Of a stretch of 5,846 nucleotides of DNA, positions 1 through 5,627 are shown piece after piece. The position numbers and the translations under genes are program-made. Origin of the DNA: Actinomycetes bacterium (GTDB taxonomy: Bacteria > Actinomycetota > Actinomycetes > Actinomycetales > Cellulomonadaceae); assembly GCA_023426865.1 (NCBI GenBank), contig JAEZBT010000210.1, forward strand, positions 1-5,846, read 5' to 3'. How positions within the stretch are numbered: position 1 is the stretch's first letter; every line of letters starts with the position of its first letter. The notes under the pieces were generated by a model. The model did not search any database, was not told where the DNA came from, and saw nothing but the letters and a program-made list of their open reading frames with translations.

Positions 1-857
1 GCGCCGACCTGCGGTGGCCCGGCGTCCAGCCGGCCGACACCGCCCGCGACGACGGCGACGCGGGCCGCGTGGAGCACGTGGAGGGCGGCCACGACGTGCT
101 GCACAAGGTCGGCGGCGGCGGCTGGTCGCACCGCCGGTTCCAGGCCCGCGTGCAGGACTCCTGGGAGCGCAACGCCGAGGCCGTGGCCGCCGAGCTCGAC
201 AAGGTGGTGGCCGAGCACCGTCCCGAGCTCGTGCTCATCACCGGCGACGTCCGCGCGCTGCCGCTGGTACGGGCCGCGCTCGGGCACCAGGCGGCCGAGC
301 TGCTGGTGGAGGTCCCCGGCGGCTCGCGCGCCGAGGGCGTGAAGGAGGACGTCTTCGCCCAGCACCTGAACGACGTGCTCGAGGCGTACCGGGCCCGCCG
401 CCGGGAGGGCGTCGTCGACCGGCTGCGCGAGGCGCTGGGCCGCGGCGAGGGAGCCGTCACGTCGCTGCCCGACCTCGTCGACGTCCTGCGCAAGGGGCAG
501 GTCGCCGAGCTCGTGGTGCTGCGGACGGCCGGCGGGGTGTCCGTCGCCCGGCTCAACGAGCGCCGGCTGTGGACCGGACCGGAGCCGCTGCAGCTCGGCA
601 CGCACCGCGCCGACCTGGCCGCACTCGGCGTGCCCGATGACGCGGCGCGCGAGCTCCGGGCCGACGTCGCCGTCCTGCGGGCGGTCGTCGCGCAGGACGC
701 GGGCTTCACGTACGCCGAGGAGGGCAGCGTCGACGTCGTCGACGGCGTCGGGGCGCTGCTGCGCTGGTCGGACGCGGCGACGCCGCACGAGACCGCCCCG
801 AGCTACACGGCCGACCGGCAGCGCAAAGGCCGCCGCCACAAGCCCGCCGGACGCTGA
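1..857 (+). CDS. Rv2629-like / baeRF family 2 (eRF1/Vms1-type) protein, 5'-truncated
   Basis: The frame is open from base 3 with no stop, so the gene starts upstream of the window. A GTG at 69 is only an internal codon. About 284 residues are visible; from memory Rv2629 is about 370, so roughly 90 are missing. Visible parts: a glycine loop followed by a basic helix (GGGGWSHRRFQARVQDSWER, from about base 111), which resembles the position of the GGQ-like loop in eRF1/Vms1 folds but carries W-S-H; a strand-helix unit (LVLITGDVRALPLVRAAL); then an L7Ae/eRF1 domain-3-like part (EAYRARRREGVVDRLREAL ... VDVLRKGQVAELVVL). The tail is basic (QRKGRRHKPAGR). Members of this superfamily are predicted ribosome-associated factors, and Vms1 releases peptidyl-tRNA from stalled ribosomes; activity of family 2 is inferred, not shown. 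The gene converges on the acyl-CoA synthetase with a 40-base gap. Family assignment rests on remembered similarity; substrate and role are unknown. Confidence 0.8.
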   Translation, partial: ADLRWPGVQPADTARDDGDAGRVEHVEGGHDVLHKVGGGGWSHRRFQARVQDSWERNAEAVAAELDKVVAEHRPELVLITGDVRALPLVRAALGHQAAELLVEVPGGSRAEGVKEDVFAQHLNDVLEAYRARRREGVVDRLREALGRGEGAVTSLPDLVDVLRKGQVAELVVLRTAGGVSVARLNERRLWTGPEPLQLGTHRADLAALGVPDDAARELRADVAVLRAVVAQDAGFTYAEEGSVDVVDGVGALLRWSDAATPHETAPSYTADRQRKGRRHKPAGR

Positions 858-864
858 CGGGCTC

Positions 865-891
865 GTGGGTCGGCCGGCCGGCCGGCACCAC
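865..891. terminator. Candidate bidirectional terminator hairpin between convergent genes
   Basis: The 40-base gap between two convergent stop codons contains a 14-base perfect palindrome (CGGCCGGCCGGCCG, 871-884). Outer bases 865-868 (GTGG) also pair with 888-891 (CCAC), giving a stem of about ten pairs with one bulge (887) and one G-U pair. No T-run follows on either strand, so it is terminator-like by position and symmetry only. The repeated GGCC could also be a simple-sequence expansion. Confidence 0.4.
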
Positions 892-897
892 AAGTCG

Positions 898-2700
898 TCA
901 GGACGTGTAGATCGCCTCGATCTCGGCCGCGAAGTCGCGCAGGACGGCGTCCCGCTTCACCTTCAGAGACGGGGTCAGGTACTCGTTCTCCACCGTGAAG
1001 TCCGTGCTGAGCACCCGGAACTTGCGGATCGACTCGGCGCGCGAGACGGCCTCGTTCGCGCGTGCCACGGCGCGGTCGAGGGCGGCGAGCACGGCGTGGC
1101 TCCTGGCGGCGGAGTGCACGTCCATCTCGGGCAGGCCGTGGGCCGTGAGCCACCCGGGGAGCATGTCGGCGTCCAGCGTCACCAGCGCGCCGATGAACGG
1201 CTTCCCGTCGCCGACGACGACGACCTGGGACACCAGCGGGTGCCCACGCAGCCGGTCCTCGAGCAGCGCCGGGGCGACGTTCTTGCCGCCGGCGGTGACG
1301 ATGATCTCCTTCTTGCGACCCGTGATGGTGAGGTAGCCGTCGTCGTCGAGCGTGCCGAGGTCGCCCGTGCGGAACCAGCCGTCCTCGAACGCCTCGGCCG
1401 TCGCCTCGGGGTTGTTGTGGTAGCCGAGGAACACGTGGGCGCCCTTGACGCGGATCTCGCCGTCGTCGGCGATGAGGAGGGAAGCGCCGGGGAACGCGGG
1501 ACCCACGGTGCCGATCTTCGTCGGTCGGTCGGGCAGGTTCACGGCCGTCGGCGCCGTGGTCTCCGTCAGGCCGTAGCCCTCGAGCACGCGCACCCCGACG
1601 CCCCGGTAGAAGTGCCCGAGGCGCTCCCCGAGGGGGGCGCCCCCGGAGATCGCGTACCTCGCGTGGCCCCCGAGCGCCTGGCGGACCTTGTGCAGCACCA
1701 GCCTGTCGGCGAGCGCGTGCTGGGCCTTGAGCGCGGCGGTGGGGCCGCTGGCGTCGTCCAGCGCGCGCGAGTACACGATCGCCGTCTTCGCAGCCCAGCG
1801 GAACAGCTTGAGCTTCGCGCCCGCGCCGGCCTTCTGCTCGGCCGAGTTGTACAGCTTCTCGAAGACACGCGGGACCGACAGGATGAACGTCGGGCGGAAG
1901 GTGCCCAGGTCAGCGACGAGGTTGCGGGTGTCCGGGGTGTGGCCCAACACCGCGCCCGTCGTCATGCACAGCACCTCGATGAACCGCGCGAACACGTGCG
2001 CCAGCGGCATGAAGAGCAGGGTCCGGGTCCCGGGCGCCGCGCACACGTCGTACAGCCCGAGCGCGCCCTCCTGGGTCAGCGACGTGAAGTTGCCGTGCGT
2101 GAGCTCGGCGCCCTTGGGCCGGCCGGTCGTGCCGGACGTGTAGATGATCGTGGCGAGGTCGTCGGCGGTGGCGAGGGCGCTGCGCCGGGCGATCTCGGCG
2201 TCGTCGACGTCGGAGCCGGTGTCCACGAGGTGGCCGATGGCGCCGTCCTCCAGCGCGAGCACCGGCCCGAGCGCCGGCACCTGTGCGCGGACGGACTCGA
2301 CGACCGTGGCGTGCGCGATCGTCTCGACGACCGCGAGGCGCACGTGCGCGTCCGAGAGGATCCACTCGACCTGGTCCGCCGACGACGTCTCGTAGATCGG
2401 CACGGGGACGGCGCCCGCCGCCCAGATCGCGAAGTCGAGCAGGGTCCACTCGTACCGCGTGCGGCTCATGATGGCGACGCGGTCGCCCGGCTCGATCCCG
2501 AGCGCCGCCAGGCCTTTCGCGACGGCGGCCGCCTCGTCGGCGAACGCCTGGATGCTCATGGGCGTCCAGGACGTGCCGAGCCCGCTCTTGCGCTCGACGA
2601 ACGTGCCGGTGGGGTCACGGTCGACGCGGGCCTGGACGAGCTGGGGGATCGACGTCACGGCGTCGGGGGAGATGAGGCTGGGGTTCGTGGTCTCACGCAC
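898..2700 (-). CDS. Long-chain fatty acid--CoA ligase (AMP-forming), FadD15-like
   Basis: Cytoplasmic or membrane-associated adenylating enzyme that activates a fatty acid with ATP to an acyl-adenylate and transfers it to CoA, feeding lipid synthesis or beta-oxidation. It has 600 residues, normal for the family. Motifs in order: the AMP-binding loop YTSGTTGRPKGA (about 187-198), GYGLTETTAP (375-384), the ribose-binding Asp in FRTGDLG (D447), the hinge region TGRKKE (460-465) followed by GGKNVAP, and the C-terminal catalytic lysine in LTPSLKVKR (K580). All key residues are intact. The segment between 290 and 345 is rich in K/R/A and matches the insert seen in long-chain (FadD15/FAA-type) enzymes rather than acetyl-CoA synthetases. 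Start is GTG at 2700, supported by GGAG (2708-2711) seven bases upstream. It follows the ABC importer on the same strand, but a 100-base gap with a hairpin separates them, so it is probably its own transcription unit. Exact chain-length preference cannot be read from sequence. Confidence 0.93.
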   Translation of the reverse strand: MRETTNPSLISPDAVTSIPQLVQARVDRDPTGTFVERKSGLGTSWTPMSIQAFADEAAAVAKGLAALGIEPGDRVAIMSRTRYEWTLLDFAIWAAGAVPVPIYETSSADQVEWILSDAHVRLAVVETIAHATVVESVRAQVPALGPVLALEDGAIGHLVDTGSDVDDAEIARRSALATADDLATIIYTSGTTGRPKGAELTHGNFTSLTQEGALGLYDVCAAPGTRTLLFMPLAHVFARFIEVLCMTTGAVLGHTPDTRNLVADLGTFRPTFILSVPRVFEKLYNSAEQKAGAGAKLKLFRWAAKTAIVYSRALDDASGPTAALKAQHALADRLVLHKVRQALGGHARYAISGGAPLGERLGHFYRGVGVRVLEGYGLTETTAPTAVNLPDRPTKIGTVGPAFPGASLLIADDGEIRVKGAHVFLGYHNNPEATAEAFEDGWFRTGDLGTLDDDGYLTITGRKKEIIVTAGGKNVAPALLEDRLRGHPLVSQVVVVGDGKPFIGALVTLDADMLPGWLTAHGLPEMDVHSAARSHAVLAALDRAVARANEAVSRAESIRKFRVLSTDFTVENEYLTPSLKVKRDAVLRDFAAEIEAIYTS

Positions 2701-2707
2701 GGGAGGG

Positions 2708-2711
2708 CTCC
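2708..2711 (-). promoter_or_regulatory. Ribosome binding site of the acyl-CoA ligase
   Basis: On the minus strand GGAG lies seven bases before the GTG at 2700, which decides in favour of this non-ATG start over the next in-frame ATG (Met48 of the protein), which would remove conserved N-terminal sequence. Confidence 0.6.
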
Positions 2712-2758
2712 GTCGACGTCCGGCGGCAGGGGATTGTCCAGCGGGACGACCCTAGCGC

Positions 2759-2794
2759 CAGCGGCAGGGCCGGGTCGCCCCGGTCCTGCCGCTG
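2759..2794 (-). terminator. Strong hairpin, likely terminator of the amino acid ABC operon
   Basis: Arms AGCGGCAGG (2760-2768) and CCTGCCGCT (2785-2793) are perfectly complementary. An outer pair (2759/2794) and an inner CCGG/CCGG (2770-2773/2780-2783) extend the stem to about 14 pairs, closing on a six-base loop. The inner position 2769/2784 is G-U if read as plus-strand RNA and A-C as minus-strand RNA. The hairpin begins seven bases beyond the stop codon of the ATPase gene, the classic place for a terminator. No U-tract follows on the minus strand, which is common in high-GC actinobacteria. Confidence 0.65.
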
Positions 2795-2800
2795 TGCGGC

Positions 2801-3604
2801 TCAGTCCTCCGAACGGGTGACCTCGTCGACGTGCGTCGGGTCCAGGACGCGGCGCAGGAACGACCGCGTGCGCTCCTCGCGCGGGTTGCCGATGACCTGG
2901 TCGGCCGGGCCCTCCTCGAGGATGACGCCCGCGTCGAGGAAGATGACGCGGTCCGCGACCTCGCGCGCGAAGGCCATCTCGTGCGTGACGACGAGCATGG
3001 TCATGCCCTCGTCGGCGAGCTCGCGCATGACCGTGAGGACCTCGCCGACGAGCTCGGGGTCCAGGGCCGACGTCGGCTCGTCGAAGAGCAGCAGCGCCGG
3101 GTCCATCGACAGCGCGCGGGCGATCGCCACGCGCTGCTGCTGACCGCCCGACAGCTGCGCCGGCATGGAGTCGGCGCGGTCGGCCAGCCCGACGTGCACG
3201 AGGTTCTTGCGCGCGATCGCCTCCGCCTCGGCCTTGGACCGCTTGAGGACCTGCCGCTGCGCGAGCGTGCAGTTCTCCAGCACCGAGCGGTGCGGGAACA
3301 GGTTGAACTGCTGGAACACCATGCCGACGTGCGCGCGCACGCGGTCGATGTCGACGTCGGGGTCGGTCACCTCGACGCCGAGTACCTCCACGGTGCCCGA
3401 TGTCGGCTGCTCGAGCAGGTTGACGCAGCGCAGCAGCGTCGACTTGCCCGAGCCCGAGGCGCCGATGATGCAGACGACCTCGCCCTGCGCGACCTCGAGG
3501 TCGACGCCGGTGAGCACCTCGCGGGAGCCGAACGACTTGTGCAGGCCGGTGATGCGGACGACAGGCCCGGTGGTGGCCTGTGCGATCGGGGCGGGGGCGC
3601 TCAT
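2801..3604 (-). CDS. Polar amino acid ABC transporter ATP-binding protein (GlnQ/HisP type)
   Basis: Cytoplasmic ATPase subunit that powers import through the permease encoded just upstream. It has 267 residues, slightly longer than the usual 240-250 because of short N- and C-terminal tails. Visible motifs: Walker A GASGSGKST (48-56), Q-loop in MVFQQFNLFPH (95-105), a full signature LSGGQQQRVAIARAL (151-165), Walker B LLLFDEPTSALDPE (171-184), and the switch histidine in VVTHEMAFAREVADRV (H208). The FQQFNLFPH and THEM-FAREVADRV forms are typical of the polar amino acid (PAAT) subfamily. All catalytic residues are present, so it should be active. The ATG start overlaps the permease stop (ATGA, 3601-3604), and AAGGG lies six bases upstream inside the permease's last codons. 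It is the last gene of the operon and is followed by a strong hairpin. The amino acid transported is set by the binding protein, not by this subunit. Confidence 0.95.
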   Translation of the reverse strand: MSAPAPIAQATTGPVVRITGLHKSFGSREVLTGVDLEVAQGEVVCIIGASGSGKSTLLRCVNLLEQPTSGTVEVLGVEVTDPDVDIDRVRAHVGMVFQQFNLFPHRSVLENCTLAQRQVLKRSKAEAEAIARKNLVHVGLADRADSMPAQLSGGQQQRVAIARALSMDPALLLFDEPTSALDPELVGEVLTVMRELADEGMTMLVVTHEMAFAREVADRVIFLDAGVILEEGPADQVIGNPREERTRSFLRRVLDPTHVDEVTRSED

Positions 3605-4443
3605 ACGTGTCCCTTGTAGCCGGTCTTGCGCTCGAGCCAGCGGGTCAGCGAGCTGAGCGGGATGGTGATGAGCAGGTACATGAGCCCGACCAGCACGATG
3701 GCGGTCAGGCCGCCGCCGGCCTCGCTCAGGGCGTTGCGCCCCACCTTTGTGAGCTCGAAGTCCACGATGGCCACTCCGAGCGCGAACGTCAGGGACGTGT
3801 CCTTGAGGAGCAGGACTGCCTCGTTCGTCATCGGCGGCAGCACGATCCGGAAGGCCTGCGGCACGACGACGAGCCGCAGCGTGCGTCCGGACGACATGCC
3901 GAGCGACCGGGCGGCCTCGATCTGCCCCTTCGGGACGGCCTGGATGCCGGCGCGGAGGGTCTCGGCCATGTATGCCGCGGACACGGCGCCGAGCGCGAGC
4001 GCGATCTGCAGGATGATCGAGTCGAACCGGATCTGGAACGCCGTCGGGATGGCGTACCCGAACGCGATGACGACGAGCAGGGCGGGGATGCCCCGGAAGA
4101 ACTCCACGTACCCGGTCGCCACGATCCGGTAAAAGCGCACGCTCGAGAGCTTCATGAGGGCGAGCACCAGGCCGAGGGCGAGGCCGACGGCGAAGGCGGC
4201 GACCGTGTACGTGATCGTGTTGAGCGCGGCGTGCGGGAGCTTCGGCCCGACGTACTCGATCGCCTCGCGGTTGAGGAAGACCTCGCCCAGGCGTCCCCAG
4301 TCGGCCGACAGGCCGATGGCGAGCAGGACGGCCGCGATGACGACGTACTGGATGCGGCGCGAGAGGATCGCCCGCTTGCGGGGACTCAGCCGCGCCCGGC
4401 CCGCCACGAGGGCGGGCCGGGCGTCGGTACGTTCGGCGGACAT
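3601..4443 (-). CDS. Polar amino acid ABC transporter permease (HisM/GlnP family)
   Basis: Inner-membrane channel subunit of the importer; 280 residues. After a basic cytoplasmic N-terminus (about 1-30, R/K rich), hydrophobic segments are visible at roughly 31-47, 71-97, 112-135, 142-162, 205-226 and 246-264. The PAAT-type sequence EFFRGIPALLVVIAFGYAIP (114-133) and the EAA loop that docks on the ATPase, EAARSLGMSSGRTLRLVVVP (176-195), are both intact. The basic C-terminus (RWLERKTGYKGHV) is cytoplasmic. Only one permease gene is present, so the channel is probably a homodimer. Its ATG overlaps the binding-protein stop by one base (TGATG) and I see no good Shine-Dalgarno in front of it, so translation probably depends on re-initiation after the binding protein. 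Family assignment is firm; substrate is not determined. Confidence 0.94.
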   Translation of the reverse strand: MSAERTDARPALVAGRARLSPRKRAILSRRIQYVVIAAVLLAIGLSADWGRLGEVFLNREAIEYVGPKLPHAALNTITYTVAAFAVGLALGLVLALMKLSSVRFYRIVATGYVEFFRGIPALLVVIAFGYAIPTAFQIRFDSIILQIALALGAVSAAYMAETLRAGIQAVPKGQIEAARSLGMSSGRTLRLVVVPQAFRIVLPPMTNEAVLLLKDTSLTFALGVAIVDFELTKVGRNALSEAGGGLTAIVLVGLMYLLITIPLSSLTRWLERKTGYKGHV

Positions 4444-5258
4444 CAGCCAGCGGACGGCGCGGTGCCGATGTACTTCGTGTAGATCTCCTCGTAGGTGCCG
4501 TCGGAGGCGATCCGCTCGAGGGTGGCGTTGACAGCGTCCAGCAGGGCGGTGTTGCCGGTCTTCACGCCGAGGCCGTACTGCTCGCCGGTCGGGAAGGTCG
4601 TCGCGACCTCGAAGTCGTCGCTGGCGAACGGGCCGAGCACCGCGATGTCGTTGATGACGGCGTCGACGCTGCCGCTGCGCAGGGCCTCGACCTGCAGGCC
4701 CAGGTCCTCGAACTCGACGTAGTCGAGGCCGTTGTCGTCGGCGAAGCCGAGGCCGGTGGTCGCCGTCTGCACGCCGACGGTCATGCCCTCGAGGTCCTCG
4801 AGGGCGGCGATGTCGGAGCCGGCGGGCACGAGCAGACCCTGGTCGGCGTCGAAGTACGGGTCGGAGAAGTCCATCTTCGCCTCCCGCTCCTCGGTGATGG
4901 TGATGCCCGAGGCCACGATGTCGCAGTTGCCGGCGTCGAGGTCGGCGCCCGACTGGATGCCCTCGAACGGGGTGATCTTGATCTCGAGCTCGACGCCGAG
5001 GTCCTCGGCGACCTCGCCGACGATGTCCATGTCGAGGCCGACGACCTGGCCGTCCTCCTCGTACTCGAATGGCTCGTAGGGCGGGTTGGTGCAGACGGTC
5101 AGCGTGCCCTCGTTGAGCAGCGTGACCTCTCCCGACGCCGCGGAGTCTTCGCCGGCGGGCGCGGCGTCGTCGTCGTTGTCGCCGGCGGTGGAGGAGCAGC
5201 CGGCGAGGAGCAGGGCGGCGGCGGCCACCGGGACCGCGAGCCGGGTCAGTGAACGCAT
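4443..5258 (-). CDS. Amino acid ABC transporter substrate-binding lipoprotein (SBP_bac_3 family)
   Basis: Extracytoplasmic, lipid-anchored receptor that captures an amino acid and delivers it to the permease. It has 271 residues from the chosen start. Signal peptide: MRSLTR, hydrophobic stretch LAVPVAAAALLLAG, lipobox LAGC with Cys21 as the lipidated residue, then an acidic/Ala-rich linker (about 24-46). The folded domain starts near TLTVCTNPPYEPFEYEEDG and shows the family signature VVGLDMDIVGEVAEDLGV (72-89), the ITEEREAKMDFSDPYF segment (121-136) whose Arg125 normally binds the ligand carboxylate, and DAVINDIAVL (199-208) with the usual Asp204. Two cysteines, Cys56 and Cys112, remain in the mature part and could pair. 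I chose the ATG at 5258 because a GGAAGGA site sits eight bases upstream; a TTG at 5318 in the same frame would add 20 residues ahead of the signal peptide and lies in the promoter region. It is the first gene of the importer operon. The substrate (Gln, Glu, Arg, cystine or other) is not readable with confidence. Confidence 0.94.
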   Translation of the reverse strand: MRSLTRLAVPVAAAALLLAGCSSTAGDNDDDAAPAGEDSAASGEVTLLNEGTLTVCTNPPYEPFEYEEDGQVVGLDMDIVGEVAEDLGVELEIKITPFEGIQSGADLDAGNCDIVASGITITEEREAKMDFSDPYFDADQGLLVPAGSDIAALEDLEGMTVGVQTATTGLGFADDNGLDYVEFEDLGLQVEALRSGSVDAVINDIAVLGPFASDDFEVATTFPTGEQYGLGVKTGNTALLDAVNATLERIASDGTYEEIYTKYIGTAPSAG

Positions 5259-5266
5259 GGGGAGGG

Positions 5267-5273
5267 TCCTTCC
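5267..5273 (-). promoter_or_regulatory. Strong ribosome binding site of the binding-protein gene
   Basis: The minus strand reads GGAAGGA followed by eight bases and the ATG at 5258. This near-perfect Shine-Dalgarno fixes the start and fits a highly translated first gene: binding proteins are usually made in excess over permease and ATPase, and the permease here lacks a comparable site. Confidence 0.75.
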
Positions 5274-5303
5274 GGTCGGCCTGGGGCGGCCACGTCCGTC
5301 GGT

Positions 5304-5337
5304 CGTATGGCTATGCAAGGAAAACCATAACTATACA
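5304..5337 (-). promoter_or_regulatory. Promoter region of the amino acid importer with two ARG-box-like sites
   Basis: An AT-rich island in otherwise very GC-rich DNA, 46-79 bases before the binding-protein start. On the minus strand it holds a -10-like TATAGT (5330-5335); I see no convincing -35 hexamer at 16-18 bases. Two similar sites lie exactly 20 bases apart: TGTATAGTTATGGT (5324-5337) and TGCATAGCCATACG (5304-5317). Over the first 12 positions every difference is a transition. Their TGYAT-N4-AT layout and spacing resemble tandem ARG boxes bound by ArgR hexamers, although the right half-sites are weak. The first site overlaps the -10, as expected for a repressor. Promoter role is likely from position; ArgR is inference. 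Confidence 0.45.
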
Positions 5338-5346
5338 GCGGTCCAT

Positions 5347-5370
5347 CATCCGGGACGCACGTCCCAGATG
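5347..5370. repeat. 24-base dyad upstream of the importer promoter
   Basis: CATC and GGGACG (5347-5350, 5352-5357) mirror CGTCCC and GATG (5360-5365, 5367-5370) around a two-base centre, with one non-complementary position (5351/5366). Read as minus-strand RNA that position becomes a U-G pair, so the element can form a stem of about ten pairs with a four-base loop. It sits just upstream of the TATAGT, where an operator or activator site is also possible. CATCCGGG recurs at 5436-5443. Confidence 0.5.
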
Positions 5371-5401
5371 CGTGATCTTGGCAGAAGTGCCCTGTCGCCG
5401 T

Positions 5402-5427
5402 GATGCCGAGCATGTGACATCGGCATC
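5402..5427. repeat. Perfect 8-base inverted repeat with 10-base spacer
   Basis: GATGCCGA (5402-5409) and TCGGCATC (5420-5427) are exact complements separated by ten bases. The element lies mid-way between the importer promoter and the 20-base repeat array, with no gene on either strand. It may be a protein-binding site or a small hairpin; nothing in the sequence decides. Confidence 0.45.
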
Positions 5428-5481
5428 TGGTCCGCCATCCGGGCGAGCGCGGGACGCGGCCCTCGGGTCGCACGCCCCCCA

Positions 5482-5600
5482 CGAGTGGAGCGTTCGCGAC
5501 GTGACACGCGGGCGTGTCGGTCGCAAACGCTCCAGTTCCGGTCCGAACGCTCCACTCGCGTCGCGAACGCTCCACTCGCGTCGCGAACGCTCCACTCGAT
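5482..5600. repeat. 20-base repeat array: one inverted copy plus four tandem copies
   Basis: The unit is CGTCGCGAACGCTCCACTCG. It occurs exactly at 5559-5578 and 5579-5598, and as its exact reverse complement at 5482-5501. In register with a strict 20-base period there are two diverged upstream copies: 5541-5560 (17 of 20 matching) and 5521-5540 (16 of 20). The core AACGCTCCA is unchanged in all five. There are no spacers between the tandem copies, so this is not a CRISPR. The array lies 28 bases past the stop of the ValRS-like gene. The 20-base period puts each copy on about the same face of the helix. Function unknown; terminator, protein-binding array or dispersed genomic repeat are all possible. 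Confidence 0.9.
5486..5534 (-). terminator. Long near-perfect hairpin, candidate terminator of the ValRS-like gene
   Basis: The inverted repeat copy pairs with the nearest tandem copy. TGGAG plus CGTTCGCGAC (5486-5500) pairs with GTCGCAAACG plus CTCCA (5520-5534), and inside it GACACG (5503-5508) pairs with CGTGTC (5513-5518) around a four-base loop. The total is about 21 pairs with one small internal bulge. The single non-Watson-Crick position (5495/5525) is C-A in plus-strand RNA but a G-U pair in minus-strand RNA, so the structure is better in the transcript coming from the ValRS-like gene, about 94 bases after its stop. No U-run follows. Confidence 0.55.
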
Positions 5601-5627
5601 GGAGGGGCGCTCGCGGGCCTCGTGCTC

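Larger units (their letters stand above)
5259..5627. other. Gene-free interval between the importer and the ValRS-like gene
   Basis: This 369-base interval contains, from right to left on the transcribed minus strand, the trailer of the ValRS-like gene, the 20-base repeat array and long hairpin, two dyads, the AT-rich importer promoter and the leader with its ribosome binding site. Short open frames here on the minus strand begin inside the repeats (giving MERS..EWSV starts) and show no protein-like sequence. I see no tRNA or other RNA gene. Confidence 0.7.

Noticed and set aside
14..640. Plus-strand frame rich in Arg/Gly/Ala overlapping the release-factor-like gene
   Set aside because: Out-of-frame shadow of the real gene; more than a third Arg/Gly and no domain.
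2712..2760. Promoter for the acyl-CoA ligase (TAGGGT-like -10 on the minus strand)
   Set aside because: No acceptable -35 at the right distance, and the region there is occupied by the hairpin; too weak to annotate although a promoter in this gap is expected.
637..2820. Very long plus-strand open frame antisense to the acyl-CoA ligase (about 727 codons)
   Set aside because: Its translation is R/G/V/D/H-rich low-complexity sequence without any domain, and the opposite strand encodes an intact ligase with all motifs. Long antisense frames are expected in very GC-rich genes.
2831..4482. Long plus-strand frames opposite the ABC ATPase and permease (2831-3619 and 3580-4482)
   Set aside because: The same shadow effect: biased composition, no recognisable family, and fully antisense to two intact transporter genes.
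5259..5318. Upstream TTG start adding 20 residues to the binding protein
   Set aside because: It would put a polar stretch (HSHTTDGRGRPRPTGR) before a complete lipoprotein signal peptide, falls in the promoter-like AT-rich patch, and the ATG at 5258 has a strong ribosome binding site.
5414..5427. Crp/GlxR-type site (TGTGA half-site at 5414-5418 on the plus strand)
   Set aside because: Only one half-site is present; six bases further the sequence is CATCT-like rather than TCACA.
5246..5595. Three overlapping minus-strand short frames, each beginning MERS..(E/N)WSV
   Set aside because: The similar N-termini arise because each frame begins at a GTG inside a copy of the 20-base repeat. They run through promoter and binding-site sequence and into the importer leader, and have no protein-like features.
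5482..5600. CRISPR array
   Set aside because: Repeats are 20 bases, directly abutting with no spacers, one copy is inverted, and no cas gene is nearby.
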